Shown: positions 51,281-64,000, counted from the first letter of the stretch. The stretch is DNA of 64,000 nt from Monilinia fructicola (GCA_008692225.1 VICG01000005.1:715001-779000), one strand, 5' to 3'. Notes: generated by a model from the sequence alone, not told the origin. Numbers and translations: made by a program.

Positions 51281-53512
51281 GTATTAATCGCTAATTTATC
51301 TATCCATCGGTACAGCAAGCAATCAGTATCATTAAATAATATGAATTACCTAGGTATAAGCATAAGTAAGAATTTGTTATGACGGCCGGGGGCTGATGAA
51401 TATGGCATAATCGAGCTACCTAGGTAAAGGTAATATATCTAATATATCCATCCATACTCGAGGACATCTATAGTATATATTGTTAGGAGTCCGGCATAAT
51501 ATATTGGCAAAGTAGGGAGGAGTACGAGGAGGTATAGTAGAATAGGTAGATAGATAGCTAGATAGATATATGATCTATCGACTTGTATGTATGTACTCCG
51601 TACGTACAGTGTTGAGAAGAGGAACGAACCCAAATACGCGAGTATCCATCCATCTCTCCAGCAATAATAATAATAAGGGGGGATCAGATGCGAAGACACC
51701 CACCCCTGGACCAAAGCTTCGTTACAGTACTCTACTCCGGAGGTTTTGAAAAGGATACCGGTACCACTGAGGTTTGGTATTGTGTTATTTATTGCATTGA
51801 GATGGAGAGTTGTATCATTTCGTTTTAGATTTCCTAGTAATTTCGAGGTCGTTTTAAAGGTTTATTGTTTATTATCCATTGCTATGGGTGTGCTTTGTGT
51901 ATACTTAATTCATTAATTTATTTATTCGTTCATTCATTCATTCCTTTGTTTGTTTATATTAGATGATACAAAGTATAGTATAGCGTTTATGTTTTAGTAC
52001 TTAAGTATTATATAATCATCTATTTCATCTAGAGACGAAAGGAGAATTATATCTAGGTATACTTTGAGAATTTAATCTATTTATAAATAAAATATAAGGT
52101 TAATATATATATATATATATATATATAAGTCCGCGTAGCTTAGCTATAGTTAGATTAAATCGATTAAAAATTTATTATTATATTAATTTAAATAAAATAT
52201 ATAAATATATAAGTAAATAATATAAGTAATTATTATTAAATATATAAATTCTATTACGATTATATACTAGAGCGAATTAATAGAGGTTAATTAACTAAGA
52301 TAAGAAGCTAAAAGAAGAAAAAGATCTTTAAAAGATCTCTTTTATATATAATATCGCTTAGTTTAAGGCTAGCTTAAACTAAAGTAAGCGTAATATTTGC
52401 TATAGATAGATGAATATATAATATATTATATCTATATACTAATACTATTCTCTACTAAATTATATTCTATCTTCTAATAAATATTTAATATATTCTATTT
52501 ATCTATTTATTTATCGATTTATCTATCTACTAATATATCTATCTAGCTACCTACTTACCCATTGAATATCTCAATCCATAATAAATATCCAACATCATAC
52601 TTACCGACCTCCCTCCATCCTATCCCCAAATACATATCTTCCCTCCTCCCCACCAAGCTAGTTCAACGATCGACACACGACAAAGAGCCGTTTTGACGTA
52701 CGATCAATAACTGAACATGCCCAACTCAGCGATGAACGAGATCTATGCATGGCTGCAGATTATGTATGTAGCGGGTGTAGCGGATCGGTCAGTTTGTACA
52801 AGTATGAGGGGAGGGAGATTATGGATGGTATAGACTCTGGAGGTAGGATCTTGCGTCAAGACGAGTTGGGTCAAGGAAGGAGAGTCAAGTAGCCCGAAAG
52901 CAGCTGGAGGCTTATATGTTAGATCAGATGGGTGGTAATTAAGCCGGATGAAGAAATAATAGAAGATGGATGGATCTGTGGATAGGCAAGTAAGTATTTA
53001 TAGGGAGAGGAATAACGCAGGTAAATCGATAATTACTACTGCTTTAAATTTATTTAGATATATATATATATATATCTAGATACCTACGTAGGTATATACT
53101 CCGTATATATATACATATAGATATATCTAACTAGGTACCTCTTTTTAAATAGGAGGCACGTATCTAGCTTTTAAGAATATATAGATACTTTATTAAAACT
53201 TAGTAATTATACTTTATTTATAATTTATCTATAAATATACTTTATATATAGAGTAATTATACCTCTATCTTTATTTAATTTATATTTTATTTATAATTAA
53301 ACTATAAGTATATTATTTATACTTTATTTATATTTTCATCTATACTTTATCTACTCTATTTATATAATTATACTTTATTAGAATTTAATAATTTTAAAAT
53401 ACTCGAGTATATCTTTTAAGATAAATATTCCTTATTAATATATAACTTTTAAAATTCTTTTATACATTCTCTATTCTTAAAAGATTAAAGGGATATTAAA
53501 GGCTACTATTTA
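51281..53512. other. AT-rich region, probably RIP-degraded
   Basis: Long AT-rich stretches, an AT tract at 52105-52127, and a hairpin at about 52364-52395 (CTTAGTTTAAG/CTTAAACTAAAG around GCTAG). 52560-52980 is a window of more normal composition without a recognisable gene. Confidence 0.5.
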
Positions 53513-53686
<174 letters not shown>

Positions 53687-53689
53687 AAA

Positions 53690-54729
53690 GGCTTCATTTA
53701 GTAATATATATATATTATTATTACTATATAAGTCTTTTTTATCCTCATGCCCTAAAGTCTTTTCATAGCAAAACACGTGACCATTCGATATTGGTAGATG
53801 GTTACGTTATCTATTCGAGTAGTCGGTAGATCAATTACAGATAGATTACTAGTAGATAGATACAGGTTGACAAGTATATTGATAGTAAAGTATTCAGTAT
53901 CAATATCAATGTTAGTATCATATTATATTATATTATACTCGAATATTATATCAATCATATCAATCATATATCATATCATATCATATCATATTCTAGATCT
54001 AAACCTGAATATGAATATAAACATGAAAAAGCAAAAAATGAATGAACATGAACATCCATAAACATGAATATAAACAACAAACATAAACATGCAAATATCG
54101 AACAAATAACATTATCCATACTATACATACCTTTCTCTCTCTACCACCTCACCCACCTCACCCCACCACCCCATTCATCCGTTTATCTATCAGATATATA
54201 TATCGACCTTTACTTAAGTATCTAATTATCTATCTACCTGATTTCCCTCTTTTGATCAATCATCAAATCAATCAATCAATCAATCAATTTCCTCTTCATC
54301 AAACCACAATTCGAAATTTTATCAATCTCAATCAATAATTAATTCCTTGGGATGATAATCTAATCCTTCGGTAGGTTTTCGAATTGATTCTATCGCTTTT
54401 GACTTCTTAATTAATTGATTGATTGATTGAAGAAGAAGAAGAAGAAGAAGAAGAGGAGAAAAAAAGGTTGTCGTCTTCTCTTTTTTTATAGAAAAAAAAA
54501 ACATCGATTGATCGCGAATTTGATCCACCACCAAACATTGAAGCTTCCTTGAACTTGCACTTGAACTTGAACCGCCTCCACCTCCACCTCTATCTCTTCC
54601 TCCTCCACCTCCTCCTTCACCTCCATCTCCACCTCCACCTTCCTCTTCTTATCCTTCGTCGTGGCTCCTCTTCACCCTCTTCAAAGTCGTAGAAATCCCC
54701 TCGAAAGCTGGCGAGGAGGATATCGTGGC
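53690..54729. other. Upstream region of the bromodomain gene
   Basis: AT-rich on the left, changing to a C/T-rich leader with CCTCCA repeats (54567-54650) just before the start codon. An open frame on minus (54328-54534) is not supportable. No gene seen. Confidence 0.5.
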
Positions 54730-57633
54730 ATGAATACTACTACAGCTTATACGCCTCTCGAATGTTTATTGTTATTTCAGTCTTTAGTCGCATATGGCAC
54801 CGATCAACACTCTTTCATTCAAATCTCGCACCTCTTGACCAATAATTCCTTGATCAAGGATGGGGAAACATACGATGCCGGACGATTGAGCGCAGAGTTA
54901 TTGAGGGATTTATACTTACGACTTCTGCGAGAGGAATTGAAAAATGATGTGGAGCAAGATGTGCAAGCGGAAAATGGTCCATCGCCGTCGAAAAAACGAA
55001 AACTCTCAAGTCCACATTTGTCAACCATCAAAGATGCTCAACCTTATCGAGAAAAATTGCCAATCTTGGTGGAACGGTTATATGCGCGATACAGAGATTA
55101 TATGGTGCAGGCCATCAGGGAAGACGAGGAAAACTACCGGGGGTTCAACGAGATATCGCTGCGATTGAGAGGGGAGATTGGGATGAGAGGATACTGAGGG
55201 AAGAGAGGACGGTAGCAGAACAAAATGGGTATAGGCAAGTTGAGGATGCGGGGACAAGATCGAATGGTTTCACAAACAATGTTCCCGTCGCGATGGAAGG
55301 GAAGCCGCAGGAATTCAAACCTCTGGAGGCCAGGCTACAAGATTCGCGGCCGATAGAACCCAAGCGTCTGGAGCCCCAGCTTCCACAAATCAAGTCTTTT
55401 GAGATAGCGATTCCTCAACCGCTATCCCAAGTTGTAAGAGATCAATCAAGAACAAAAGCATCTCCATCTCCAGGCCCTTCGCCAAGAACAGAAGGTCGAC
55501 CAGAAGGTTTGGCTATCAGTGATGTTTTAAACAGTCAGAATTCCAATCCCATCCCCCCCCCAAAGCATGTTTCGTCGGAACAGCCGCCTCGAAATGGAGT
55601 GCAACATGGAGTGCAACATGGAGCGCCACCGATGTCTCATCAAAGATCGGGCAGTCATGGTCCTCATGGACCCTCTCCTTTACAATCTCAGACCCATTCA
55701 CCCCAACTTGGTCCCCCTCCTCTGCAATGGGAGCCACCATTTCACCCCGGCCCAAACACCCCACAGTTCCACAACTCCCAACCTGGATCGCCACATCCAT
55801 CTCCACATTCCCAATATTACCCCCCACAGTTTTCTCAACATCCATATCCTCCTCATTCATATCCTCCCCCTACCCATCGAAATTCTTTTACCGAGTCCAC
55901 ATCTACCTCCGCCCCATCATTCTGTACCATCATCTCCATTGAACCCTCAATATCAACAAGGTGTTCTCTTGCCACCACCTCATACCATGGGTCGATCCCC
56001 AAGTACTTCTGGCACGCAACTAGATGCATTAGCCGACATGGCTGGACAGCAATATCGTGCATCTTCTGGGTCTCCTATGATTCAGCAAGGGCCATTGCCT
56101 CCAGTTTCTCTACCTCCAGGATCTATGCCACCAGTCTCGTCTCATACTTCATATACACATTCATTCCCACCTCCACCCCACCTCCGCCAAGACCTCTATC
56201 TTCGACTGGTCATCCCCCTCCACAGTGGAATCCACCCTTCCAACCACCATATCCAGTTCCAAACTATCAGTTCAACGGACCTCCAAACAAACCGTCCACC
56301 ATTTCCGCGACCGGAGCTCGTTGCCCCCGAGAACAGGCAATACAATTCGCCTTATAACGCGAATCAAAGCCCACGACCTTCTCTACCTATGAGCACCCCT
56401 GTACAACCTCCACGGCCACAATTATCGCAACCTCATACTCCTTTGTCCCACGCACTTCAATCGTTCATGACTGGAAGTGGCACTAAATGGACTCCAAGAC
56501 CATCTGGGGCTACTCCAAGGTTACATAGAGAGGCTCCCCGTCCGCAACCTGAACCTCTTAGTCCGGTCCTGAGACCAAAACCGTTACCTCAATCAGGGGA
56601 AAAGTCATCACAAAAGCAGGTACATGCAAAACAGGATATTGCAAAGTCAGGGAGAGCAAATACACCAAGCACACTACGCAAGCGAGCTGACAGTATCACC
56701 TCGACTCCTAATACGGGGCCATTTAGGAGAAGTCAGTCGGTACAATCACATGCCGATGAACTCTCTTTGGATAACGAAAATTCTGGTCTTCATTTCAAGC
56801 AAGAAGTTGCAACACCTCGTGGTGTAGGTGATGTAGGCGATATCGCAGCTGATGAAATCACACATCGGCAATCTAAACTTCCATCACCTCGTCAAGCCAT
56901 GAAGCGCAAGCGAATTGAGAGTCCAGGATTTAGGGAACCACGAGGGCCACCTCTTTTTGTCTTGTGGACTCGTGCCTTTCCGAAGATCAGTGCCTCTGCC
57001 TTGGAATCGATCAGCGGTCACCGGAATGCGAGTACATTTGCAAATCCAGTGAAAGAACGCGATGCTCCGGGATACAAAGACCTCATCCTTCGTCCACAAG
57101 ATTTAAAATCTATTCGTACCGCTATCACTGCTGGACATAAAGCTGCAGCTGCTGTAGCAGCTGCTCAAGTTACACCTGATGATCAAGGTCAATCAAGTGC
57201 GTGGCTACCTATATCTGAAGATCTCATTCCTCCTAAAGGCATCATAAATTATGCTCAATTTGAAAAAGAATTGATGCGGATGTTTGCCAATGCTATCATG
57301 TTTAACGCAGATCCAGACCGTGGATTTGGCAAAGCATTTGAAAACAAGAGGAAAGAATCTGAGAGAGGAGCCGTGTATGAGATTGATGAAAATTCACTGG
57401 TCAAGGATACGCGGGCTATGTTTATGGATGTTGAGAAGGATATTGGGGCTCTCCGAAGTGCAGAAAGGAGAAGCGAGGAAGCCGCAGAACGAGAAGCTCT
57501 TGGCGGACCTTGGGGTGTCAGACAGCCAAGTAGTCACGTCGAAGCTGTGGATGATGAAGTGGATGAGTTAGCTGGTGATGGAGATGCGGGGGTAGGAAAT
57601 GGAGGTTCGGTCAAGAGGAGAAGAAAGGCTTAG
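54730..57633 (+). CDS. BRD8-like bromodomain protein (NuA4-type complex subunit?), frame-broken
   Basis: Nuclear acetyl-lysine reader. The start is taken at 54730 (MNTTTAYTPLECLLLFQSL); the frame is open upstream but only from a GTG. The N-terminal part is helical (ISHLLTNNSL, LSAELLRDLYLRLL), followed by a basic signal SPSKKRKL, a coiled segment, a very long Pro/Ser/His/Gln-rich linker, and a C-terminal bromodomain (FVLWTRAFPKISASALESIS ... INYAQFEKELMRMFANAIMFN, with the conserved Asn). It ends in KRRRKA at 57633. Four frame changes occur in short runs: 55139-55143 (one G short), 55913-55916 (one C extra), 56176-56179 (one C short) and 56285-56291 (one A extra). They cancel, leaving 967 residues. 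Layout and N-terminus match fungal BRD8 homologues; complex membership is inference from the family. Confidence 0.85.
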
Positions 57634-58253
57634 GGTGTTACGTTGCTTGCTTGCTTGCTTGCTTGCTTGACCGTGTCCTTTCTTATCTCCTCGAGGGGAA
57701 ATGTAGATATTATTGTGCCATGAGAATACGTAAATAATGAGAACGAGACACGAAAATTCTCGTTCCTCTCATTCATCACGTTTATCACGTTCATCACGTT
57801 CATCCGCTTCTAACGGGCGAATGTCAACGTCACGCATAATTCTTGTGCCAAATCGTCTATCTATTACTGTTCCATCTATCGAAAAGTCTCAAATATCTAA
57901 TGAATGAATGAATGAATGAATGAATGAATGAAGGTTGGAAGGGATGTATCTTATGCTAATTAATTATATGCTGACTTTTAATCATCCCATCCATCCATCC
58001 ATCCATCCATCCATCCATAGATAGATAGATAGATGGATGAATAGATGGATGAATACAAACGGGTAGGTAGGTAGGTATATAGGTATATAGGTATATTTCA
58101 TACAATCATCACGTCATAACGTCGTAAGCTTATTATCTCATCTCATCCCATCCCATCCCATCCCATCCCATCCCATCCCAACGAGTACTATAACCACAAC
58201 CACAACCACAACCACAACCCCACTCCCGACCCCCGACCCCGACCCCCTACCCC
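57634..58253. other. Convergent 3' flank packed with tandem repeats
   Basis: Between the bromodomain (+) and ferric reductase (-) stops. (TTGC)n at 57643-57669 starts 10 bases after the bromodomain stop. Then come GAAT units at 57899-57931, ATCC at 57985-58017, GATA/GGAT at 58018-58050, ATCCC at 58143-58180, AACCAC at 58190-58218 and a C-rich run to 58260. Confidence 0.75.
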
Positions 58254-60384
58254 CTACCCCCTATCATCCCAAACCAACTCCACATCCCCGGCTTTCCCCC
58301 CCCTCCACACCACGCCCCCATCACAACACCCCGCCACGGCCCCCCTCAAATCCAAGCCCATGCCCCTGGGCCCACTCCCCACCACCCGCGTCCTGAAGGC
58401 GCGGCGGGCCCTCTCCCGCACGAAGCCGTGGACCAGGGCTCTGATGTCTGGGCGGCGGCGCGGGCAGGCGTGGAGATGGTGGATTTGGAAGGGAGGGTCG
58501 TCGGGGCTGGCAGCGGTGGCGTGATGCGGATGCGGATGCGGGTCCGATTCCTGCGTGACGTAGATGCGGATGCGGAGGTTGTGGGGTGGGGGATTGGGCG
58601 CGCTGGCGGAGGTCTTGGAGTTCGGGGGAGAGCCAATTGAGGGAGGTGGTTCGGCGGATGATCCAGATGAAGTCGATTGCGGGATTGCGGGAGGGGTGAT
58701 GATGATGATGATGAAGGGGCGGTGAGGGCGAGGATGAGGGGGAGGGTGAGGGAGACGCCGGTGCCGCCGGCGATGGCGAGGATGTTGGTTGGTTCTTGGG
58801 TGGGGGTTGGGGGGAGGAGCGGGGGGCCGTAGGGGCCGCTGAGGATGATGGGGGTGGTTGAGTGGGGCTGGGATTGGGCGAGGGTTTTGAGGTTGCGCGT
58901 TTCGCCGCGGCGGCAGCGGATGAGGTAGGTGTGGTGGTAGGAGGGGAGGGATGCGACGGTGAGGGGGTGCGATTGCCAGGGGGTGAGGGCGGGGAAGCAG
59001 AGGTAGAAGTGCTGGCCGATGGACCAGGGGGCGTGCTTGTGGGTGAATTCGAGGCGGACGATGCCGCCGTCGGGGGTCGTCAAAGTATTCAAGCGTGGCG
59101 TGGGCGGGGTGGAAGCCGAGGCCTGCGAGTGGTTAGTGAGTGGGGGGGTGGCATGGGATGATGGGAGACTAACCGACGTTTTCCGTGGGCATCGAAGTAT
59201 CCGACGTGTATCCCTAGAGTTCTGATAATCCTCACCCCTCGATCGATGAGGAAGAGTCCGAAAGAAGCGATCATCCAACACTTTAATTGTTGCCAATGGC
59301 CCCAGCATGCACCGAGATACAAACACGCTACCACATAATGAGTCTTTCTGAAGAATTCGTATCCGGTCCACTGTATCACTCTTCGGATGCTGAAGACATA
59401 CAGAAAGCAAAGAAACGACAATGCAATGCAGCCCCAGATGATGTACGTTTCTTTCATCAAATCCTGATAGGTCTTCGGCTGTGGTTGATACAGCCGGGCT
59501 TCAATCAGGGTCCAACCAAAAGTATGTACCGCGGCCTGAAGAAAGATGATACGACCGAGCCAGCGGTGTAAGAAGTTAAAGGATTGATATGGGATCCCGG
59601 TGGCGAGACTGAGGACCGATTCACGAGTGCTGAGGAGAATGGTAAAGGGCGTTAGAGCATATGCGAATGCACCCAGACGATCGGAGAAACCACCAAGACC
59701 TGTCCGAGTGTTGAATAGATTCGTTTTTTTGACGGGCGTGATCCATGTTTTGTATACATTTCCCACGAAGCTACGAATCATTAGACATTTGTTCCCCATG
59801 CACACACGCAATACTCACGTGAATATGAGCAAGTAGCCCAGCAAAATGGCGAGGATCAAGACTTGCAATCGGGTAACGTGGCCGAAGAAGCTGACAAAGC
59901 TCTCGGGAAGGAGATGCCGTCGGAAGGTAGCGGCTGTTCCTCGCCATGCACGATAATACCAGGATGATACCGCAGTGCTCTTTTGGATTTCGGCGTCCCC
60001 AATTTGCGTCGTTTTCCACGAAGGCTTAATGAGACGTAGAGTAGAAAGTATAAGGATGATACCTCCGATGACTGCCCATAGGATGAAGGTATAGAGCATC
60101 GATATATCGTGTGTGTGCTATGAGGGTCAGTATGAAGGGCTGGATCATGCACCAGCGCAGGGGAAATGGTGGAGGCGAAATTCGGATTCGAGCCCATGGG
60201 ACAATTCCTCGCAAGCTGAACGGGAGACGAATGGGTCACGGTAACTTACATAGACGGCATCCAGATATTCACATGAGCCGGCATCATTTGTACATGGCAG
60301 TACACGATCAACGTAACCCCAATGCGGCTCCAACATGGACGAATCATCCGCCATTTGAATATGGCGAGCGGTGACAACCTCCAT
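58254..60384 (-). CDS. Ferric-chelate reductase (FRE / NADPH-oxidase superfamily), frame-broken
   Basis: Plasma-membrane metalloreductase reducing Fe(III) or Cu(II) before uptake. I rebuild four exons: 60384-60250, 60117-59819, 59770-59174 and 59122-58254. Exon 1 (start MEVVTARHIQ) has WGYVDRVLPCTNDAGSCEY, the family's N-terminal extracellular motif, and splices at TAT|GTAAGT to CATAG|CAC. Exons 2-3 have membrane helices and the heme-binding ferric-reductase domain (conserved His in LHRWLGR, AAVHTFGW, RKTHYVVA, GACWGHW). Exon 4 has the FAD motif (HPLTVAS), the NADPH-binding GGTGVS and GSGPRGM, and ends VELVWDD. Four one-base excesses must be removed (59179-59182, 59072-59076, 58681-58683 and one run in 58583-58592), giving 631 residues. 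The Ser run from TCA repeats after GGTGVS is unusual. Confidence 0.88.
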
Positions 60385-60987
60385 GATGCCTGTAAGATAG
60401 ATACCGCGATGCCGATAACCTTGCGAGATGGAGAAGAAAACCCCAAGAATGAACAACCTGAGCGGCACGAAACAAAGAACCACGGTCGAAAGATCACGAT
60501 CCGGAATGCAAGAGATAGGAAAGCCTTCATTATCAACCCACTGCCAAGACACGATCCAATTACAAATGAGCAAGTTTGCGCTCATCTCTCGACCCGACGG
60601 CCTCAAATCACCATCTGCACGTTACGGATGCCAGATGAAACTTTCATCGGAAACAACCCCCACCGCATTTCTTCCCGGGCTGGAAGCCACCAATCACATT
60701 CCATGGCGAGGAGCGGACGGCGAGCCCGCCAAGAGATAAAAATCCACTCTGACGGGGTGGAACGTGTGGCAAACTCGCGCAAATGCGCTCACTCCCGCGT
60801 GTCGTCTGGGAAGTGAAGCATTGGAGGTAGACGATGCGATGGTGTGTGCAGTCCGTCGTACGCTTGATACGAGGGAAGGGAAGTGACAAATAGAAGAGGT
60901 CGAGGTCGTGGACGGTATTTCAGCGCTCGACGTTGAGGAGAAGCTTGGAAAATCCACAGATGGGGAACTCACACACATGTACGGAGT
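60385..60987. other. Ferric reductase upstream region
   Basis: The minus-strand leader and promoter of the ferric reductase should lie here. Open frames on both strands overlap exon 1 and are shadows or unsupported. Confidence 0.45.
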
Positions 60988-61030
60988 ACACACACACACA
61001 CACACACACATACATACATACATACATATA
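60988..61030. repeat. (CA)n / (CATA)n microsatellite
   Basis: About 11 CA units followed by CATA units and a short TATA tract. Confidence 0.9.
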
Positions 61031-61187
61031 CTGTATATATATAGTACCTACCCCCGCTTGTACGCCCCTAGATAGGTTATGTGACAAATGTATCTATCTT
61101 CACGGGCCATCGTGTTGGTTATCGCATGTACCGATCAGTCGGCAGAGGAAGGTTATTATTCTGTAATTAGGTCAACCTTATCAGCAT

Positions 61188-61204
61188 CACGTGACGTGAC
61201 GTCA
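61188..61204. promoter_or_regulatory. Overlapping E-box and CRE palindromes
   Basis: CACGTG at 61188-61193 is followed directly by TGACGTCA at 61197-61204 and then three spaced GACTCAC-like units to about 61222. The first would suit bHLH factors, the second bZIP/CREB-type factors. About 0.8 kb upstream of the ferric reductase start; target gene uncertain. Confidence 0.4.
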
Positions 61205-61229
61205 CGACTCACGACTCACGACTCGACCT

Positions 61230-64000
61230 CGCAATCTTATCTTCACGAATGGAATCCGAAGACTCGGATGTCTCATACATACGCATTGCGCATCATTCAT
61301 GTGTTCCGCTGAGACGATACGGGCATCAAAACGTACGAGGGCGCGAAAGATGCCCGATCCCGACACCGACACCGACGCCAAAGTTTAGTAAAACAGAAGA
61401 AGAAATATCTGGTGTTGTGGGTTGTTGACAGCAGCTGATCGGCGATTTTGAGCAGGTTTCCGTCTTCCGTCCACTGTAAATAATAAGTGTACGGGGGCGT
61501 AACGTAACTTGCTGGAGCGCGAGGATTTATTAAGCTGTCCGGGTAGGCAAAGGTAAGGTTGCTTGGTTGATTGAGATTATCTGGAACTATCTTTTGAGCT
61601 TTTTGTTTTCGAGCAATATTGTGGGATGGGATGGGATGGGATAGGATGAGATGTTGACTTGATCTTTATCGTACTTGTGGCATGAAGGATAAGTAAACGA
61701 ATCAGGGAATGAAGTTATGGATATAAGGATCTCATGGATAGGTTTAATGATCCATAATTATAACATCATCCATCGTCGGGGAAAATACATTATGATGATC
61801 AATACCCCTCGTATATTTGCAGGCAGCGTTTATATCTACTTAATCATCGCCGTCACATAAAGTGATTGAACTAACCCATAACCCATAACACAATCTTACA
61901 TTATGGATAATTACGGGAAGATTATGGCCTCGATCAAGAGTGTGACGCTTTAGCTTCTTTGGTGATGTAAGTGGTAATTAGTTCTATCTAATACTACATC
62001 TTCCAAGGTGGAGATGTTCGACTCCGTAGTTGCAGTCTGTTTGCTGGGTGAATATATCTTCAACACCACGACTAACTAGTGTAGGTCAGAAGTAAAACGT
62101 CGAATATCTGAATTTAGAACAAGGTTACCCACAGCTAAAGATATAGCTTGCCTGTCGAGTGCAAGGAGCCAGGCGTAACCCTATGAGAGGGAGAAGAATA
62201 CTTGGAGCGTTCCTATAGAACCTACCAAATAACCACCACTTTCCAGCTCCATAATACATTCTACTGCACCCCCAGGTGACCACGATGACGACCTCAGGAG
62301 ATACAACAAACGGATTCTTTTCCACTGAGTGAGAGATAGTCTCCAGAGCCAGACCAGAGATTCTAAATCCAAACGGACACCCGTGAACGTGAACGTCTCA
62401 TCGTGAGCATAGGTAAATCACATACATAAGGTCAATAGAGATAACCCGGGTCCTGAGAAGACTATCTACTCCTCTGTATATCGAGAAATGGAGGAGACGA
62501 AGATAGCAACAGATTTGGGGAGGGAGAGATAAGCGAGCTAGAGGCGAGAATGGGTATCTGGAACGGGAAATGAAGGGTATAGAAACGGGGCGTGGGTACA
62601 AGAAGAAGTATAGAGGAAGAGATGGAGATCATGAGATGGGTGTTGAGGGTGGGAGATGATAATAGTTGAGTTTTCCTGTGGTTTTAGTGATAGTTTCGAA
62701 TTCGTCTAGGAAGCGGACACATTGATGTTAGGACATGTGTATGAAGGAAGAAATTGAAGAAAAGAATATCGATACCCCTGTGGAGTCTGGGGTGATGCGG
62801 CGAGCATCAACATTGTCGCTAAAGACACTGGCTTCAGATGGATACATATTTGATTGCATAGCTGGGACCGCTCGTATTTGGAGATCCAGTCATCCACTGG
62901 CGACGCCTTTGCCCAATTGATTGAGGGATAAAGTGTATTTTGAAGATCTGGATGTTCAAAACCATCCATTAACTTGCAATCCATGCCATGGCCAAGTGAT
63001 ACAACCCAAGAATAAAAAAGAAGAGCTTTTAAGCTATATTTCGCATTGTTCGTCGTCTCTCTGGGCTCTCATCTTGTTTTTTTTTTTTTGAAAATATAGC
63101 TCGAGTTCCTAATATTTTTTCTAACTTGATCCCAATGATGGTTGTTGAATGACCTCCGCATTCGTTCAACTGTGATGGAAACAGTAGTAACCTCAGATGC
63201 GTTATGATAACTGCAGACGACAGACGATATATCATAAACACGCCATAGTTTTCTATGTATCATGTTCAGCGAGGAAATTGTTTCAAGTTTTCATGCAGAG
63301 TAATCGAACCTTGATTGTTTCCTTGATTTAACATCAGATAACCCCCTAGCTGAGACTTGAATTTATTGATATATCTGTTGAGAGAAACACAATTTGCGGA
63401 TTTATTTGTTGGCTGTGAGCCAATAGCTTGGCCGCAAAGATACTCTGGGGTTAATGATGAGTCTCCAGTCTCCGGTCCAAACGTCTAAATGGCCGTCAAG
63501 AATTGAAGGTTTTCGAAGCTCAGGTAGAATGCTTAAAGGATACGAACGCCCCCTAAGCATTGTCTCATCCGACCAGTATACATGAGCCTCAGATAAAATC
63601 TCCTCATGCGAGGAATCAATGCAAAGTCTATACTTGTGCTCGGCAAAAATCTCTTTCTGCTACCGATGATTTGTCCCCGAAATGGAACTGCAATCAGTTT
63701 AGTCCTGGGGGTGAAAGATTGTACCAATGCGCTATCGTGGCCAGAGATTTAATCTCTCCAATTTGGCCGAAGACTATGTGCTTCGAATACTTGAACTTAC
63801 TCTGATTCCGACTAATAAATAGTGGTGTTGCGAAGAGTTTTTGCGGCGGTATCGAAGATTGCCAAAGTTTTCCCGAAGATAAGGTGGCACTCTTTGAGCT
63901 AGGGAGCTCGTTCAAGCCAGGAAAAGATTCCAAAAGACCTATTGAGATGATGTGATTTTGCTATTGTCTTACGTCAAATCTGCAAAACCTGCATCCAAGA
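61230..64000. other. 2.8 kb without recognisable gene
   Basis: Short frames on both strands, for example + 62735-62920 and 63560-63805 and - 63694-63933, have no identifiable domain or splice partner. A gene may begin beyond the right edge. Confidence 0.4.

Noticed and set aside
59856..60239. 127-residue frame on the minus strand
   Set aside because: Reads through the first intron of the ferric reductase; splicing at 60249-60118 explains the region better.
63560..63933. Possible gene fragment near the right edge
   Set aside because: Frames on both strands are open by chance; no family similarity or splice sites could be found.

Overview
The window is chromosomal DNA of a filamentous ascomycete. 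The evidence is short GT-AG introns (about 47-75 nt) with fungal splice signals, a dynactin/DOCK/ferric-reductase/oxylipin gene set, secreted pectinases, and AT-rich blocks with degraded terminal-inverted-repeat elements. The protein flavour (pectin lyase and polygalacturonase beside housekeeping genes, a fasciclin protein, a linoleate diol synthase) suggests a plant-associated Leotiomycete, perhaps Sclerotiniaceae. That placement is inference.

Layout: 1-20926 is gene-dense: dynactin p150 (partial, -), a GPI-type fasciclin protein (-), the enoyl reductase TSC13 (-) divergent from an 11-exon linoleate diol synthase (+), then a 6.3 kb DOCK-family Rac GEF (-). 20927-26311 is a gene-free AT/repeat block with a TA-flanked inverted-repeat element split by a 144-bp solo LTR, a second small inverted-repeat element and a 314-bp TTTA array. 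A DUF2470 membrane protein follows (26312-26997), then about 8.6 kb with no recognisable gene. 35764-43524 holds a polygalacturonase (+), an intron-containing tRNA-Arg (-), another inverted-repeat element, the thiamine gene nmt1/THI5 (-) with a TPP riboswitch in a 5' leader intron, and a pectin lyase (-). 43525-54729 is mostly low-complexity and AT-rich sequence with one small coiled-coil gene (-) and a 399-bp pogo-like MITE. 54730-60384 holds a BRD8-like bromodomain gene (+) convergent with a ferric-chelate reductase (-). 60385-64000 shows no convincing gene.

Quality of the sequence: most genes are clearly recognisable but are broken by single-base length changes in short homopolymers. I located 22 sites in 9 genes, 18 of them extra bases. 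Essential genes (tsc13, dynactin, nmt1) share the pattern, so I read it as sequencing or assembly error and not as gene decay. CDS entries therefore give whole gene spans with exon limits and the break points in the text.

Functional links: two secreted pectinases (35764-37358 and 42345-43524) flank nmt1. The TSC13/diol synthase pair share an upstream region and both act on long fatty acyl chains. The ferric reductase has a CRE/E-box-type palindrome about 0.8 kb upstream. The best regulatory finding is the riboswitch: its P4 strand is perfectly complementary to a second 5' splice site, and that splice choice decides whether an upstream AUG stays in the leader, the arrangement known from Neurospora NMT1.
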